This document shows, piece by piece, positions 1 through 8,077 of a stretch of DNA of 64,000 nucleotides; the stretch's first letter is position 1, and each line of letters opens with the position of its first letter. The notes under the pieces were generated by a model, which was not told the origin of the DNA, searched no databases, and worked only from the letters and a program-made list of their open reading frames with translations. Made by a program: the position numbers and the translations under genes. Location: the NCBI GenBank assembly GCA_005503335.1, contig SCMQ01000016.1:36741-100740 (forward strand), read 5' to 3'. This DNA comes from Comamonadaceae bacterium 2FH. GTDB taxonomy: Bacteria; Pseudomonadota; Gammaproteobacteria; Burkholderiales; Burkholderiaceae_C.

Positions 1-452
1 GGCCACAGGGTCTGGCCGAAGGCGGTGAGCGAGGGCCGCGGGATGTCGAGCAGGCCGTTGTCGCCGCCCGTGAGGCCGGTGGCGGTGTAGGCGATGAAAT
101 AGAACATCTGCGCGAACGCCAGCGTCAGCATCACGAAATAGGTGCCGCGCTGGCGTATCGCCACCCAGCCGACGACGGCGGCGCCGAGCGCGCCCATCGC
201 CGTGGCCAGCACCAGGGCCAGCGGCATCGGCAGCGGCCAGCGCGTGAGGGTCAGCGCCAGCGTATAGCTGCCCAGGCCGAAGAAGATACCCTGGCCGAAC
301 GAGAGCAGGCCGGTGAAGCCGAGCAGCAGGTTGCAGCCCATGGCCGCGAGCGCAAAGATCAGCACCTCGCTGGCCAGGGACCCCGAGTGCAGGGTCAGCG
401 GCATGGCCAGCACCACGGCCAGTGCCAGCAGCAGGGGGGCGTGCTTTTTCAT
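1..452 (-). CDS. livM: Branched-chain amino acid-type ABC transporter permease LivM (C-terminus outside window)
   Basis: Inner-membrane permease of a HAAT-family ABC importer; it pairs with the LivH-type permease encoded just upstream. The visible ~150 residues start MKKHAPLLLALAVV and are very hydrophobic. They carry the LivM signature run around residues 45-60 (LLLGFTGLLSFGQGIFFGLG) and a later RQRGTYFVMLTLAFAQ stretch typical of the family. The ATG at 452 follows the livH stop by 5 nt, and an AGGAAAGGA Shine-Dalgarno lies inside the end of livH. The gene is cut by the window edge, so the ATPase genes expected next (livG, livF) cannot be seen. The family is well supported. The substrate is not: such systems import branched-chain amino acids but also aromatic acids, amides and urea. 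Confidence 0.9.
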   Translation of the reverse strand, partial: MKKHAPLLLALAVVLAMPLTLHSGSLASEVLIFALAAMGCNLLLGFTGLLSFGQGIFFGLGSYTLALTLTRWPLPMPLALVLATAMGALGAAVVGWVAIRQRGTYFVMLTLAFAQMFYFIAYTATGLTGGDNGLLDIPRPSLTAFGQTLW

Positions 453-457
453 GGGAA

Positions 458-1318
458 TCATCCTTTCCTGCCCAGCAGGCCATGCGGGCGCAGCAGCAAT
501 ACCGCCGCCATGGCGACGTAGATCATCAGCCGGGCGCCCTCGGGCCACAGCGTGCTCATCACGCTCTGCACCACGCCGATCAGCAGGCCGCCGGCCAGCG
601 CGCCGGCGAAGCTGCCCATGCCACCCACCACCACGATGACGAAGGCCACGCCCAGCGCCTCCATGCCCATGAAGGGCTCGGCGCCGCGAATCGGCGCCGC
701 CAGCACCCCGGCCAGCGCCGCCGTCGCGGCGCCCAGGCCGAACACCAGGCTGAAGATGCGCAGCACGTTGGTGCCCAGCAGCGACACCATTTCGGTGGAC
801 TCGCTGCCGGCGCGCACCGCGCTGCCCAGCCGCGTGCCTTCCAGGACGTACCACAGCAGCGCCGCCAGCACCGCGGTGAAGGCAATCACGAACAGGCGGT
901 ACTTGGGATAGACGAAGCCGCCCCACATGACCACGCCCTGCAGCAGATCGGGCACGGCAACGCTGTCGCCCAGCGGCCCCCATTGCAGGATCACGAGCTC
1001 CTGGATGGCCAGCGCCAGGCCCACCGTCACCAGGATGTGGAACTCGTGCGCCTTGGCGTAGACATGGCGCAGCAGCAGTTTCTCGGCCAGCCAGCCCAGC
1101 GCGCCGACCACCAGGGGCACGACAGCCAGCGCGAGCCAGAAGCTCATGCCCCAGCGCGTCATCTGGAAGCAGAAGTAGGCGCCGAGCAGGTAGAAGGCGC
1201 CGTGCGCGAAGTTGACGAAGCGCAGCAGCCCGAAGACGATGGACAGGCCCACGGCGAGCAGGAAGTACAACATCCCTATGCCGACGCCGTTGATGACCTG
1301 AAGCAGGTAGATGTTCAT
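458..1318 (-). CDS. livH: Branched-chain amino acid-type ABC transporter permease LivH
   Basis: Second inner-membrane permease of the ABC importer, 286 residues, the usual LivH length. The start MNIYLLQVINGVGIGMLYFL, the FGLLRFVNFAHGAFYLLGAY motif (residues ~30-50) and a C-terminal VVVGGMGSFAGALAGG segment (~230-250) are diagnostic of the LivH half; about eight hydrophobic segments are visible. It sits between the receptor gene upstream (56-nt gap) and livM downstream (5-nt gap) on the same strand, so the three are one transcription unit. Substrate unknown. Confidence 0.93.
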   Translation of the reverse strand: MNIYLLQVINGVGIGMLYFLLAVGLSIVFGLLRFVNFAHGAFYLLGAYFCFQMTRWGMSFWLALAVVPLVVGALGWLAEKLLLRHVYAKAHEFHILVTVGLALAIQELVILQWGPLGDSVAVPDLLQGVVMWGGFVYPKYRLFVIAFTAVLAALLWYVLEGTRLGSAVRAGSESTEMVSLLGTNVLRIFSLVFGLGAATAALAGVLAAPIRGAEPFMGMEALGVAFVIVVVGGMGSFAGALAGGLLIGVVQSVMSTLWPEGARLMIYVAMAAVLLLRPHGLLGRKG

Positions 1319-1374
1319 GTGATGCCCGAAACGAAGTGAATCCCTGGCGCACGGCCCAAAGGCCGCGCCCCGGA

Positions 1375-2580
1375 TCAGGCCAGCTTGCAGCCGGTCTTGT
1401 CGGCCGGCAGGAAGGACTTGCCCGAGCTCACCACGTCGACGTAGTCGTCCGCGCCCTTCATCCGTGCCTTGGCCTTGCCCTTGAGCAGGTAGTAGCTCTT
1501 GAGCACCTGGTGGTCGGCCTTGCGCACCTCCTCGAGGCCGGTCAGGCCCTCGTACTTCATGCCTTCGAGCGCGGCGATGACGGCCTTTTGCTCGATCGCG
1601 CCCGCCTTGACGATGCCGTCGAGCAGCAGCTTGGTGCAGATGTAGGAGCCGGCCAGGCTGTAGTTGGGGTTGGCCTTGAACCTGGCGCTGACGCGCTTGA
1701 CCAGGTCGCGGTTGAGCTCGGAGTCCACGGTGTGCCAGTACTGGGCGCCGAAGTAGACGCCGTCGCAGAGGTCGGCGCCGAGCGACTCGAACTGCTCCAG
1801 GCCCGAGGCCCAGGCGATCAGGATGGTCATGTTCCTGTTCATGCCGAAGCTGACCGCCTGGCGCAGCGTGTCGGACGACTGGGCGCCGAAGTTCAGCAGC
1901 AGCAGCACATCGGGCTTGGCCGCGGCGGCGTTGGTGAGGTAGCCGCTGAACTCCTTCTCGGTCAGCGAGTGGTAGCTGTTGCCGACATGCTCGATGCCCT
2001 TTTCCTTGAAGATGCCCTTGGCCGCCGTCAGCAGGCCGTCGCCGAACACGTACTGCGGCGTGATGGTGTACCAGCGCTTGGCTTTGGGCATGGACTCGAT
2101 CAGCGGGCGCACCGTCTGCTCGATCGCGCCGAAGGTCGGCACGGACCAGCGGAACATGGCGTTGCCGCAGTCCTTGCCGGTGATCTCGTCGGCGCCCGCC
2201 GTGGTGATGAAGACGCCGCCGGCCTTGTCCACCTCCTTGCCAATGGCCAGCGCCTCGGACGACAGGATGCCGCCGGCGAAGAAGCGCGCGCCCTGCTGCT
2301 GCGACGCCTCCTGCACCTTGCGCACCGCCGTCGCCGGCTTGCCCTCGGTGTCGAGCACGGTGTAGGCCAGCTGGCGCTTGAGCACCGAGCCGTACTGCTC
2401 GATCGCGAGCTTCATGCCCATGTCGGCGAACTTGCCGTTGGCGGCGAAGCTGCCGGACATGGGCACCGGGCAGGCGAACTGTATGCCGCCCGCGGCCTGG
2501 GCCAGGGCCGGACGCGCCAGGCCGAAAGCCCCGGGCATGGCGCCGAGCGCTGAAAGTTGGAGAAGCTGACGACGTTTCAT
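1375..2580 (-). CDS. ABC transporter periplasmic substrate-binding protein, LivK/Peripla_BP_6 type
   Basis: Periplasmic receptor that delivers substrate to the LivH/LivM permeases; 401 residues. The ATG at 2580 has a GGAG six to nine bases upstream and gives a clean export signal: two Arg residues at positions 3-4, a hydrophobic run, then an ALAQA-type cleavage site near residue 28. An upstream in-frame start at 2655 would add an implausible polar leader, so it was rejected. The mature part begins IQFACPVPMSGSFAANG, the type I periplasmic fold start of the family. It is the first gene of the unit and is divergent from the GntR-type gene at 2821. That regulator and the palindrome at 2704-2727 probably control it. 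Ligand not predictable by eye. Confidence 0.9.
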   Translation of the reverse strand: MKRRQLLQLSALGAMPGAFGLARPALAQAAGGIQFACPVPMSGSFAANGKFADMGMKLAIEQYGSVLKRQLAYTVLDTEGKPATAVRKVQEASQQQGARFFAGGILSSEALAIGKEVDKAGGVFITTAGADEITGKDCGNAMFRWSVPTFGAIEQTVRPLIESMPKAKRWYTITPQYVFGDGLLTAAKGIFKEKGIEHVGNSYHSLTEKEFSGYLTNAAAAKPDVLLLLNFGAQSSDTLRQAVSFGMNRNMTILIAWASGLEQFESLGADLCDGVYFGAQYWHTVDSELNRDLVKRVSARFKANPNYSLAGSYICTKLLLDGIVKAGAIEQKAVIAALEGMKYEGLTGLEEVRKADHQVLKSYYLLKGKAKARMKGADDYVDVVSSGKSFLPADKTGCKLA

Positions 2581-2703
2581 GGATTCACTCCGGTGGATGA
2601 ACGATGGCGAAAGGGACTGCATGTCGGCCCCCGGATGGCGGGAGTCTTGCTGCACGCGTTCACTTTCAGCACGATGCGTGCCAGGTGAGCGCGACGCTGT
2701 TTC

Positions 2704-2727
2704 TCCTATTTATACTGATAAATAGGA
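2704..2727. promoter_or_regulatory. Perfect 10-bp-arm palindrome, candidate operator of the divergent GntR regulator
   Basis: TCCTATTTAT, four-base spacer ACTG, then ATAAATAGGA: every base of both arms pairs. It is AT-rich in a GC-rich background and lies in the 240-bp gap between the receptor gene (start 2580, minus strand) and the GntR gene (start 2821). No T-tract follows, so it is not an intrinsic terminator. Position and symmetry suit a dimeric repressor site. It differs from the usual FadR-subfamily core (TNGTNNNACNA), so the link to this regulator is inferred. Confidence 0.6.
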
Positions 2728-2820
2728 AAAATAGGCCAGGGGCAAACCCTAGGCGCCGAAGCGCCGCCCCCTTGCAGTGCATACTGCACCTCAAACGTGA
2801 CCCAGAAGCGAGCTAGACCC

Positions 2821-3633
2821 ATGGCAACGACGACGCCGGACAACCTCGGCATCAAGCAACTCAAGCGCTCGGACCTCGTGGCCGAGGAGATCAAGCGCCT
2901 GATCACCGACAAGAACCTCAGCCCGGGCGATCGCCTGCCGCGCGAGAGCGAACTGCAGGCGCAGTTCGCGGTCAGCAAGGGCACGATCCGGGAGGCGTTG
3001 AAGTCGCTGGAGGTGCAGGGCCTGGTCAGGATCTCGACCGGCCCCACGGGCGGCGGCACCATCGTCGAGGTGCCGCTGGATCGCACGCTGCAGTTCCTGC
3101 AGAACTACCTGTTCTTCAAGGAGGTGACGATCGAGCACATCTACACCGTGCGCCAGATGCTGGAGCCGGAGCTGGCGGCCGGCGCCGTGCCGCATCTGAC
3201 GGAGGCCGACTTCGAGGCGCTGGAGCACAGCATCGCCTGCTGCGATCCCACATCCAGCCGCGCGGACCTGCTGAGCCAGCGGCGCGAGGACGTGAACTTC
3301 CACGACATCCTGGCCGCCGCCAACCCCAATCCCTTCCTGCGCTTCAACTGCGAGCTGATCAACGAGATGATTCGCCAGCTCATCGTGTTCGGCAACCGCA
3401 CGCCGCAGGCCGAGCACCGGCGCTTCGGCGAGGCCAACGCGGCGATCCACCGCGAGATCACCCAGGCCGCGCGTGCGCGGGATGCGGAAAAGGTGCGCCG
3501 GCTGATGGCGCAGCACATGGCCGACGCCGCCAGCAGCGTCAAGCGCATGAAGGGGCGGCTGCAGGGGCGGCTGATCCTCGATGCCGACACCCTGCGCCGC
3601 CCCGCGGCCGCGGGCGGCAAGCGCGCGGCTTAG
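2821..3633 (+). CDS. GntR-family transcriptional regulator, FadR/FCD subfamily
   Basis: DNA-binding regulator of about 270 residues. The N-terminal winged helix (residues ~15-80) contains LVAEEIKRLITDKNLSPGDR and a recognition helix with AVSKGTIREALKSLEVQGLV, the GntR hallmark. The C-terminal all-helical FCD ligand domain (~95-250) has the expected metal-binding pattern: the NFHDILAAA Asp and late His residues (AEHRR, MAQHMADA). A GTG at 2797 could add eight residues, but ATG at 2821 fits the family start better; neither has a strong Shine-Dalgarno. It is divergent from the liv-type uptake operon and precedes an oppositely oriented catabolic gene, so it most likely governs uptake, sensing a small organic acid. 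Confidence 0.9.
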   Translation: MATTTPDNLGIKQLKRSDLVAEEIKRLITDKNLSPGDRLPRESELQAQFAVSKGTIREALKSLEVQGLVRISTGPTGGGTIVEVPLDRTLQFLQNYLFFKEVTIEHIYTVRQMLEPELAAGAVPHLTEADFEALEHSIACCDPTSSRADLLSQRREDVNFHDILAAANPNPFLRFNCELINEMIRQLIVFGNRTPQAEHRRFGEANAAIHREITQAARARDAEKVRRLMAQHMADAASSVKRMKGRLQGRLILDADTLRRPAAAGGKRAA

Positions 3634-3646
3634 ATCTGTTGGAGAT

Positions 3647-3731
3647 GGATCGCCGCGCCCTTTGCAGGGCTCGCGATGACGGTGAAGTGACAACCCGTCA
3701 TTGCGAGGAGGCGGAGCCGACGCGGCAATCC
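3647..3731. repeat. REP-like imperfect inverted repeat between gntR and mmsA
   Basis: The left arm 3647-3682 reads GGATCGCCGCG...CTCGCGATGACGG. The right arm 3695-3731, reverse complemented, reads GGATTGCCGCG...CTCGCAATGACGG, so the arms pair over ~37 bp around a 12-bp spacer. The core CATTGCGAGGAG next to CGCGGCAATCC looks like a dispersed intergenic palindrome of the REP class. It sits between the converging 3' ends of the GntR gene and the mmsA-like gene, a usual place for such elements, and could act as a bidirectional RNA hairpin. Only one copy is in the window. Confidence 0.6.
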
Positions 3732-3762
3732 CTGATGCGGTGGATCGCTAAGACCGCGCGAC

Positions 3763-5280
3763 TCAGCGGCTCGACGGGAAGCTGAACACCGCCCCCTCGC
3801 GCAGGCCGGCCGAGGGCCAGCGCTGGGTGATGGTCTTGCGCTTGGTGTAGAAGCGCACCGCGTCGGGGCCGTAGGCGTGCAGGTCGCCGAACAGCGAGCG
3901 CTTCCAGCCGCCGAACGAGTGGTAGGCCACGGGCACCGGCAGCGGCACGTTGACGCCGACCATGCCGACCTCGATGTGGTCGCTGAAGTAGCGCGCAGCC
4001 TCGCCGTCACGCGTGAAGATGCAGGTGCCGTTGCCGTACTCGTGCGCGTCGATCAGCGCCATGGCCTCCTGCAGCGAGGCCACGCGCACCACGCCGAGCA
4101 CGGGGCCGAAGATCTCCTCCTGGTAGATGCGCATGCCGGGCCGCACATGGTCGAACAGGCAGGGGCCCAGGTAGTAGCCTTCCTCGTGGCCGGGCACGCG
4201 GATGCTGCGCCCGTCGACCACCAGCGTCGCGCCCTCGGCCACGCCTTGGTCCACGTAGCCCTTGACCTTCTCGAAATGCGGCTTCGTGACCAGCGGACCC
4301 ATGTCGTTGCCGTTGTCGGTGCCGGGGCCGACCTTCATCTTCGCGATCTCGGCCGAAAGGCCCGCGACCATGGCGTCGGCCGTGGCCTCGCCCACCGCCA
4401 CCACCAGCGGCACGGCCATGCAGCGCTCGCCGCAGGAGCCGTAGGCCGCGCCCATCATCGCGCTGACCGCGTTGGCGATGTCGGCATCGGGCATCACGAC
4501 GGCATGGTTCTTGGCGCCGCCCAGGGCCTGCACGCGCTTGCCGTGCGCGCAGCCCGTGGCGTAGACGGCCTCGGCGATCGGCGTAGAGCCGACGAAGCTC
4601 ACGGCCTTGACGCGCGGGTCGGTCAGCAGCGTGTCCACCGCCTCCTTGTCGCCGTTGACCACGTTGAGCACGCCGGGCGGCAGGCCGGCCTGCAGGGCCA
4701 GCTCGGCGATGAACAGCGCCGACGAGGGGTCGCGCTCGGAGGGCTTGAGCACGAAGCTGTTGCCGCAGACCACGGCCATGGGCCACATCCACAGCGGGAC
4801 CATGGCGGGGAAGTTGAACGGCGTGATGCCGGCCGTCACGCCCAGTGGCTGGAACTCGCTCCACGAGTCTATGCCCGGCCCCACGTTGCGGCTGTGCTCG
4901 CCCTTGAGCAGCTCGGGCGCGTAGCTCGCGTATTCGACGTTCTCTATGCCGCGCTGCAGCTCGCCGTGGGCGTCGGCCAGCACCTTGCCGTGCTCGGCCG
5001 TGATCAGGGCGGCGATGGTGTCGGCATGCTCTTCCAGCAGGACTTTGAGCCGGCTCATGACGCGTGCGCGCTTGAGCGGCGGCGTGGCGCGCCAGGCAGG
5101 AAAGGCCGCCTGGGCCGAGGCGATGGCCTGCTCCACCGTGGCCTTGCCGGCCAGGGCCACGCTGCGGTGCGAAAGGCCGGTGGCCGGGTCGAACACCGGC
5201 TGGGTGCGCGCGCTGTCAGTGACGCGCTGGCCGGCGATGAGGTGGCCGACGGTGGCCGTGACATTCTGGTCTTGGTGCAT
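3763..5280 (-). CDS. mmsA: CoA-acylating (methyl)malonate-semialdehyde dehydrogenase
   Basis: Oxidises malonate semialdehyde or methylmalonate semialdehyde with CoA and NAD+ to acetyl-CoA or propionyl-CoA; cytoplasmic, 505 residues. The catalytic Cys287 lies in GERCMA. Arg110 (GELQRG) and Arg286 keep the 176-residue spacing of the two carboxylate-binding arginines that set this family apart from other aldehyde dehydrogenases. The cofactor-side motif [13 protein letters not shown] is at ~153-165. It lies 25 nt downstream of the omega-aminotransferase gene on the same strand: the transaminase makes the semialdehyde that this enzyme uses. The pair mirrors bauA/bauC of Pseudomonas beta-alanine catabolism, so malonate semialdehyde is the likely substrate here; valine catabolism remains possible. 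Confidence 0.93.
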   Translation of the reverse strand: MHQDQNVTATVGHLIAGQRVTDSARTQPVFDPATGLSHRSVALAGKATVEQAIASAQAAFPAWRATPPLKRARVMSRLKVLLEEHADTIAALITAEHGKVLADAHGELQRGIENVEYASYAPELLKGEHSRNVGPGIDSWSEFQPLGVTAGITPFNFPAMVPLWMWPMAVVCGNSFVLKPSERDPSSALFIAELALQAGLPPGVLNVVNGDKEAVDTLLTDPRVKAVSFVGSTPIAEAVYATGCAHGKRVQALGGAKNHAVVMPDADIANAVSAMMGAAYGSCGERCMAVPLVVAVGEATADAMVAGLSAEIAKMKVGPGTDNGNDMGPLVTKPHFEKVKGYVDQGVAEGATLVVDGRSIRVPGHEEGYYLGPCLFDHVRPGMRIYQEEIFGPVLGVVRVASLQEAMALIDAHEYGNGTCIFTRDGEAARYFSDHIEVGMVGVNVPLPVPVAYHSFGGWKRSLFGDLHAYGPDAVRFYTKRKTITQRWPSAGLREGAVFSFPSSR

Positions 5281-5305
5281 GGCGGGTGTGCTCGCAGTCA
5301 GGGGT

Positions 5306-6667
5306 TCAGGCGGTCTCGGCCAGGGCGTCGCCCAGGGCGTTGACCAGGCGGTCGATCTCGGCCGGCTCGGCGACGAAGGGCGGCGCGATCTGGATGGTGT
5401 CGGCGCCGTAGCGCACGTAAAAGCCCTTCTTCCAGCAGTTCATGGCGATCTCGTAGGGCCGGCGCGCCGGCTCGCCCGGCAGCGCGGCGATCGTGATGCC
5501 GGCCGCCAGGCCGTAGTTGCGGATGTCGGCCACATGCCTGCTGCCCTTGAGGCTGTGCACGGCATTCTCGAAATGCGGGGCCAGCGCCCGCACGCGCCCG
5601 GGCATGTCCTCCTGCTGCAGGATGTCGAGCGCGGCCAGGCCGGCCGCGCAGGCCACCGGGTGGGCCGAGTAGGTGTAGCCATGCGGGAACTCGAGCATGT
5701 AGTCGGGGCCGCCCACGGCCATGAAGGCCTCGTAGATGGCCTTGCTCGCGACCACCGCGCCCAGCGGCTGTGCGCCGTTGGTCACCTGCTTGGCGATGTT
5801 CATGATGTCGGGCGTGACGCCGAAGGCCTCGGCGCCGGTCATCGCGCCGCAGCGGCCGAAGCCCGTGATCACCTCGTCGAAGATCAGCAGGATGTCGTGC
5901 GCCGTGCAGATCTCGCGCAGGCGCTGCAGGTAGCCCAGGGGCGGGATCACGACGCCGGCCGAGCCCGAGAAAGGCTCGACGATCACGGCCGCGATGGTCG
6001 AGGCGTCGTGCAGCGCGATCAGGTCAAGCAGGCGGTCGGCCAGCTCGGCGCCGGTGGGCGGCATGCCGCGGTGAAACGAGCCGAGCGGCGGCTGGGTGTG
6101 GGGCAGGTGGTCGGCCTCCACGCCCTGGCCGTAGAGCTTGCGGTTGGCGGCGATGCCGCCCACCGAGATGCCGCCGAAGTTCACGCCGTGGTAGCCCTTC
6201 TCGCGGCCGATCAAGCGGGTCTTGCCGGCCTGTCCCCTGGCGCGCCAGTAGGCGCGCGCCATCTTGAGCGAGGTGTCGGCCGCCTCGGAGCCGGAACCGG
6301 TGAAGAACACATAGTCCAGGCCCGCGGGCGTGAGCTCCTTGATCCGGTTGGCCAGCTCGAAGGACAGCGGGTGGCCGAACTGGAAGGCCGGCGCGTAGTC
6401 GAGCTTGGCCACCTGGCGGCTGACGGCCTCGCCGATCTCGCGCCGGCCATGGCCCAGGCCGCTGCACCACAGGCCCGACAGGCCGTCGAAGATCTTGCGG
6501 CCCTCGGCGTCGGTGTAGTAGCAGCCGCTGGCCTCCACGATCATGCGCGGCTGGGCCTTGAAGTCGCGGTTGCCGGTGTAGGGCATCCAGTGGGCGTCCA
6601 GCCAGGCGGCATCGAGTCGGCAGGGGGCCGCGGCGGAAGCGTTACTTTCGAGGTCGGCGAAGCTCAT
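5306..6667 (-). CDS. Omega-amino acid (beta-alanine):pyruvate aminotransferase
   Basis: PLP-dependent class III aminotransferase, 453 residues, predicted to convert beta-alanine plus pyruvate to malonate semialdehyde plus L-alanine. The PLP lysine is Lys293 in [16 protein letters not shown], the phosphate/ring-binding Asp264 is in [11 protein letters not shown], and the cofactor cup GSGSEAAD is at 124-131. The N-terminal [12 protein letters not shown] and WCSGLGHGR stretches are typical of the omega-APT branch rather than of ornithine or GABA aminotransferases. It is transcribed with the CoA-acylating semialdehyde dehydrogenase downstream and is divergent from a LysR gene, the same layout as bauR-bauA in Pseudomonas. 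Other omega-amines (putrescine derivatives, 4-aminobutyrate) could also be substrates. Confidence 0.9.
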   Translation of the reverse strand: MSFADLESNASAAAPCRLDAAWLDAHWMPYTGNRDFKAQPRMIVEASGCYYTDAEGRKIFDGLSGLWCSGLGHGRREIGEAVSRQVAKLDYAPAFQFGHPLSFELANRIKELTPAGLDYVFFTGSGSEAADTSLKMARAYWRARGQAGKTRLIGREKGYHGVNFGGISVGGIAANRKLYGQGVEADHLPHTQPPLGSFHRGMPPTGAELADRLLDLIALHDASTIAAVIVEPFSGSAGVVIPPLGYLQRLREICTAHDILLIFDEVITGFGRCGAMTGAEAFGVTPDIMNIAKQVTNGAQPLGAVVASKAIYEAFMAVGGPDYMLEFPHGYTYSAHPVACAAGLAALDILQQEDMPGRVRALAPHFENAVHSLKGSRHVADIRNYGLAAGITIAALPGEPARRPYEIAMNCWKKGFYVRYGADTIQIAPPFVAEPAEIDRLVNALGDALAETA

Positions 6668-6718
6668 GGGTTTCTCCTTGGGGGTTTCGGCTGGATTCTG
6701 CGCAGCTCTGTTAATCTC

Positions 6719-6737
6719 TTGAATAGTCGAATATCAA
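6719..6737. promoter_or_regulatory. TTGA-N11-TCAA inverted repeat in the aminotransferase/LysR divergent gap
   Basis: An AT-rich inverted repeat TTGA-N11-TCAA sits in the 87-bp gap between the aminotransferase start (6667, minus) and the LysR start (6755, plus). LysR-type regulators bind imperfect inverted repeats in such divergent gaps and usually repress their own gene while activating the neighbour. The assignment rests on location and symmetry only. Confidence 0.4.
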
Positions 6738-6754
6738 TCTTTACTTGAGACTTT

Positions 6755-7705
6755 ATGCAAGTAAAAACACCCGCCCCCCGCTCGCGCGCCGTGCTGGGCC
6801 AGCTCAGCGACATGGACCTGCGCCTGCTGCAGGTGTTCAAGAGCGTGGTTGAGTGCGGCGGCATGTCGGCGGCGGAGCTGGAGCTCAACATCGGCACCTC
6901 CACCGTGAGCCGCCATGTGAAGGACCTCGAAACCCGGCTCGGCCTGGTGCTGTGCCGGCGTGGGCGCGCGGGCTTCGCGCTGACGACCGAGGGCCAGCGC
7001 GTCTACGACGAGACGCTGCGCCTGCTCGCCGCGGTCGACGGTTTTCGCAGCAGCATCGACGACATCCACTCGCGCATGGGCGGCCAGCTGCACGTGGCGG
7101 TGTTCGACAAGACCGCGAGCAATCCCAGCGCCCGCATAGCCGAGGCGATCGCGCGCTTCGTGGACCGGGCGCCCGACGTGAGCCTGCAGCTGCACGTGGC
7201 CGCTATCCAGGCCATAGAGCGCGGCGTGATCGACGGCAGCTACCAGGTCGGCATCATCCCCACGCACCGGCCCTCGCAAAGCCTGCGCTACGACCCGCTG
7301 TTCGACGAGGACATGCTGCTGTACTGCGGGTCCGGCCATCCGCTGTTCGGCGCCAGCCACCGCCGCCTGGGCTGGGAGGACTTGCGCGCCCACCATTTCG
7401 CGGGCCTGGGCTACCACTCGCCCAACATGGAGCTCAGCCACAGCGCGCGCCTGCCGCGCAAGGCCACCGGCTTCGACCAGGAGGCGATCGCCACCCTGAT
7501 CCTCTCGGGGCGCTTCCTGGGCTTCCTGCCCGACCACTATGCCCAGGCCTTCGAGCAGCGCGGCCAGATGCAGGCCGTGCGGCCGGCGCTGCTGCGCTAC
7601 CACTGCCAGTTCGTCAGCGTGCTGCGCCGCTCGCCCGAGCCGCCGCGTGCGGCCCAGGCCTTTCACGCCTGCCTGCTCGAGGCGCATGGCGCTGCGCCGG
7701 GTTGA
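6755..7705 (+). CDS. LysR-family transcriptional regulator, probable controller of the omega-amino acid genes
   Basis: 316 residues. The helix-turn-helix (about 22-80) reads DLRLLQVFKSVVECGGMSAAELELN...STVSRHVKDLE, a normal LysR N-terminus. The effector-binding domain (~100-310) contains LHVAVFDK and DGSYQVGIIP. The annotated ATG at 6755 adds ~19 residues before the domain; an internal ATG at 6812 (MDLRLLQVF) is equally possible because neither has a good Shine-Dalgarno. The gene is divergent from the aminotransferase/semialdehyde dehydrogenase pair, so it probably activates that operon in response to beta-alanine or a related compound, by analogy with BauR. Confidence 0.88.
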   Translation: MQVKTPAPRSRAVLGQLSDMDLRLLQVFKSVVECGGMSAAELELNIGTSTVSRHVKDLETRLGLVLCRRGRAGFALTTEGQRVYDETLRLLAAVDGFRSSIDDIHSRMGGQLHVAVFDKTASNPSARIAEAIARFVDRAPDVSLQLHVAAIQAIERGVIDGSYQVGIIPTHRPSQSLRYDPLFDEDMLLYCGSGHPLFGASHRRLGWEDLRAHHFAGLGYHSPNMELSHSARLPRKATGFDQEAIATLILSGRFLGFLPDHYAQAFEQRGQMQAVRPALLRYHCQFVSVLRRSPEPPRAAQAFHACLLEAHGAAPG

Positions 7706-7763
7706 CGCTGGCACCGACGCGCACGAGAATGTCCTGCCGATCGCGCGCTTCGCAAGAGACCCG

Positions 7764-8036
7764 ATGGTGACCGTCGAATTCGCTCCCAGCCTGCGCCGCC
7801 ATGTGGCCTGCGAGCCCCAGTCCGTCGCGCCGGGCTCCTTGCGCGCCGTGCTCGAGACGGCGCTGCGCGCGGCGCCGCCCGAGTTGGCCAGCTATGTCTT
7901 CGACGACCAGCGCGCGGTGCGCCAGCATGTGGCGGTCTTCGTCAACCAGCAGATGGTGCAGGACCGCCGGCATTTGAACCAGATCCTGAACGCGGGCGAC
8001 CGGGTTCTGGTGATCCAGGCCCTGACCGGCGGCTAG
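7764..8036 (+). CDS. MoaD/ThiS-like ubiquitin-fold protein with C-terminal Gly-Gly
   Basis: 90 residues beginning MVTVEFAPSLRRHV and ending QALTGG. The size, the beta-grasp-type pattern, the late NQILNAGDRVLVI strand (like the LxDGDEVxxxP end of MoaD/ThiS) and the terminal Gly-Gly mark a sulfur-carrier or ubiquitin-like protein. In this superfamily the C-terminal Gly is adenylated by an E1-like enzyme and then thiocarboxylated or conjugated. No E1-like (MoeB/ThiF), moaE or thiG gene is near, so the activating partner is unknown. It is followed 41 nt later by the Asp-box protein on the same strand, and the two look like an operon. The start at 7764 is preceded only by a weak AAGAGA. Confidence 0.8.
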   Translation: MVTVEFAPSLRRHVACEPQSVAPGSLRAVLETALRAAPPELASYVFDDQRAVRQHVAVFVNQQMVQDRRHLNQILNAGDRVLVIQALTGG

Positions 8037-8077
8037 GCGCCGTCGGAGGGGCCGTCCCGCCCTGAAGGGAGAAAAGC

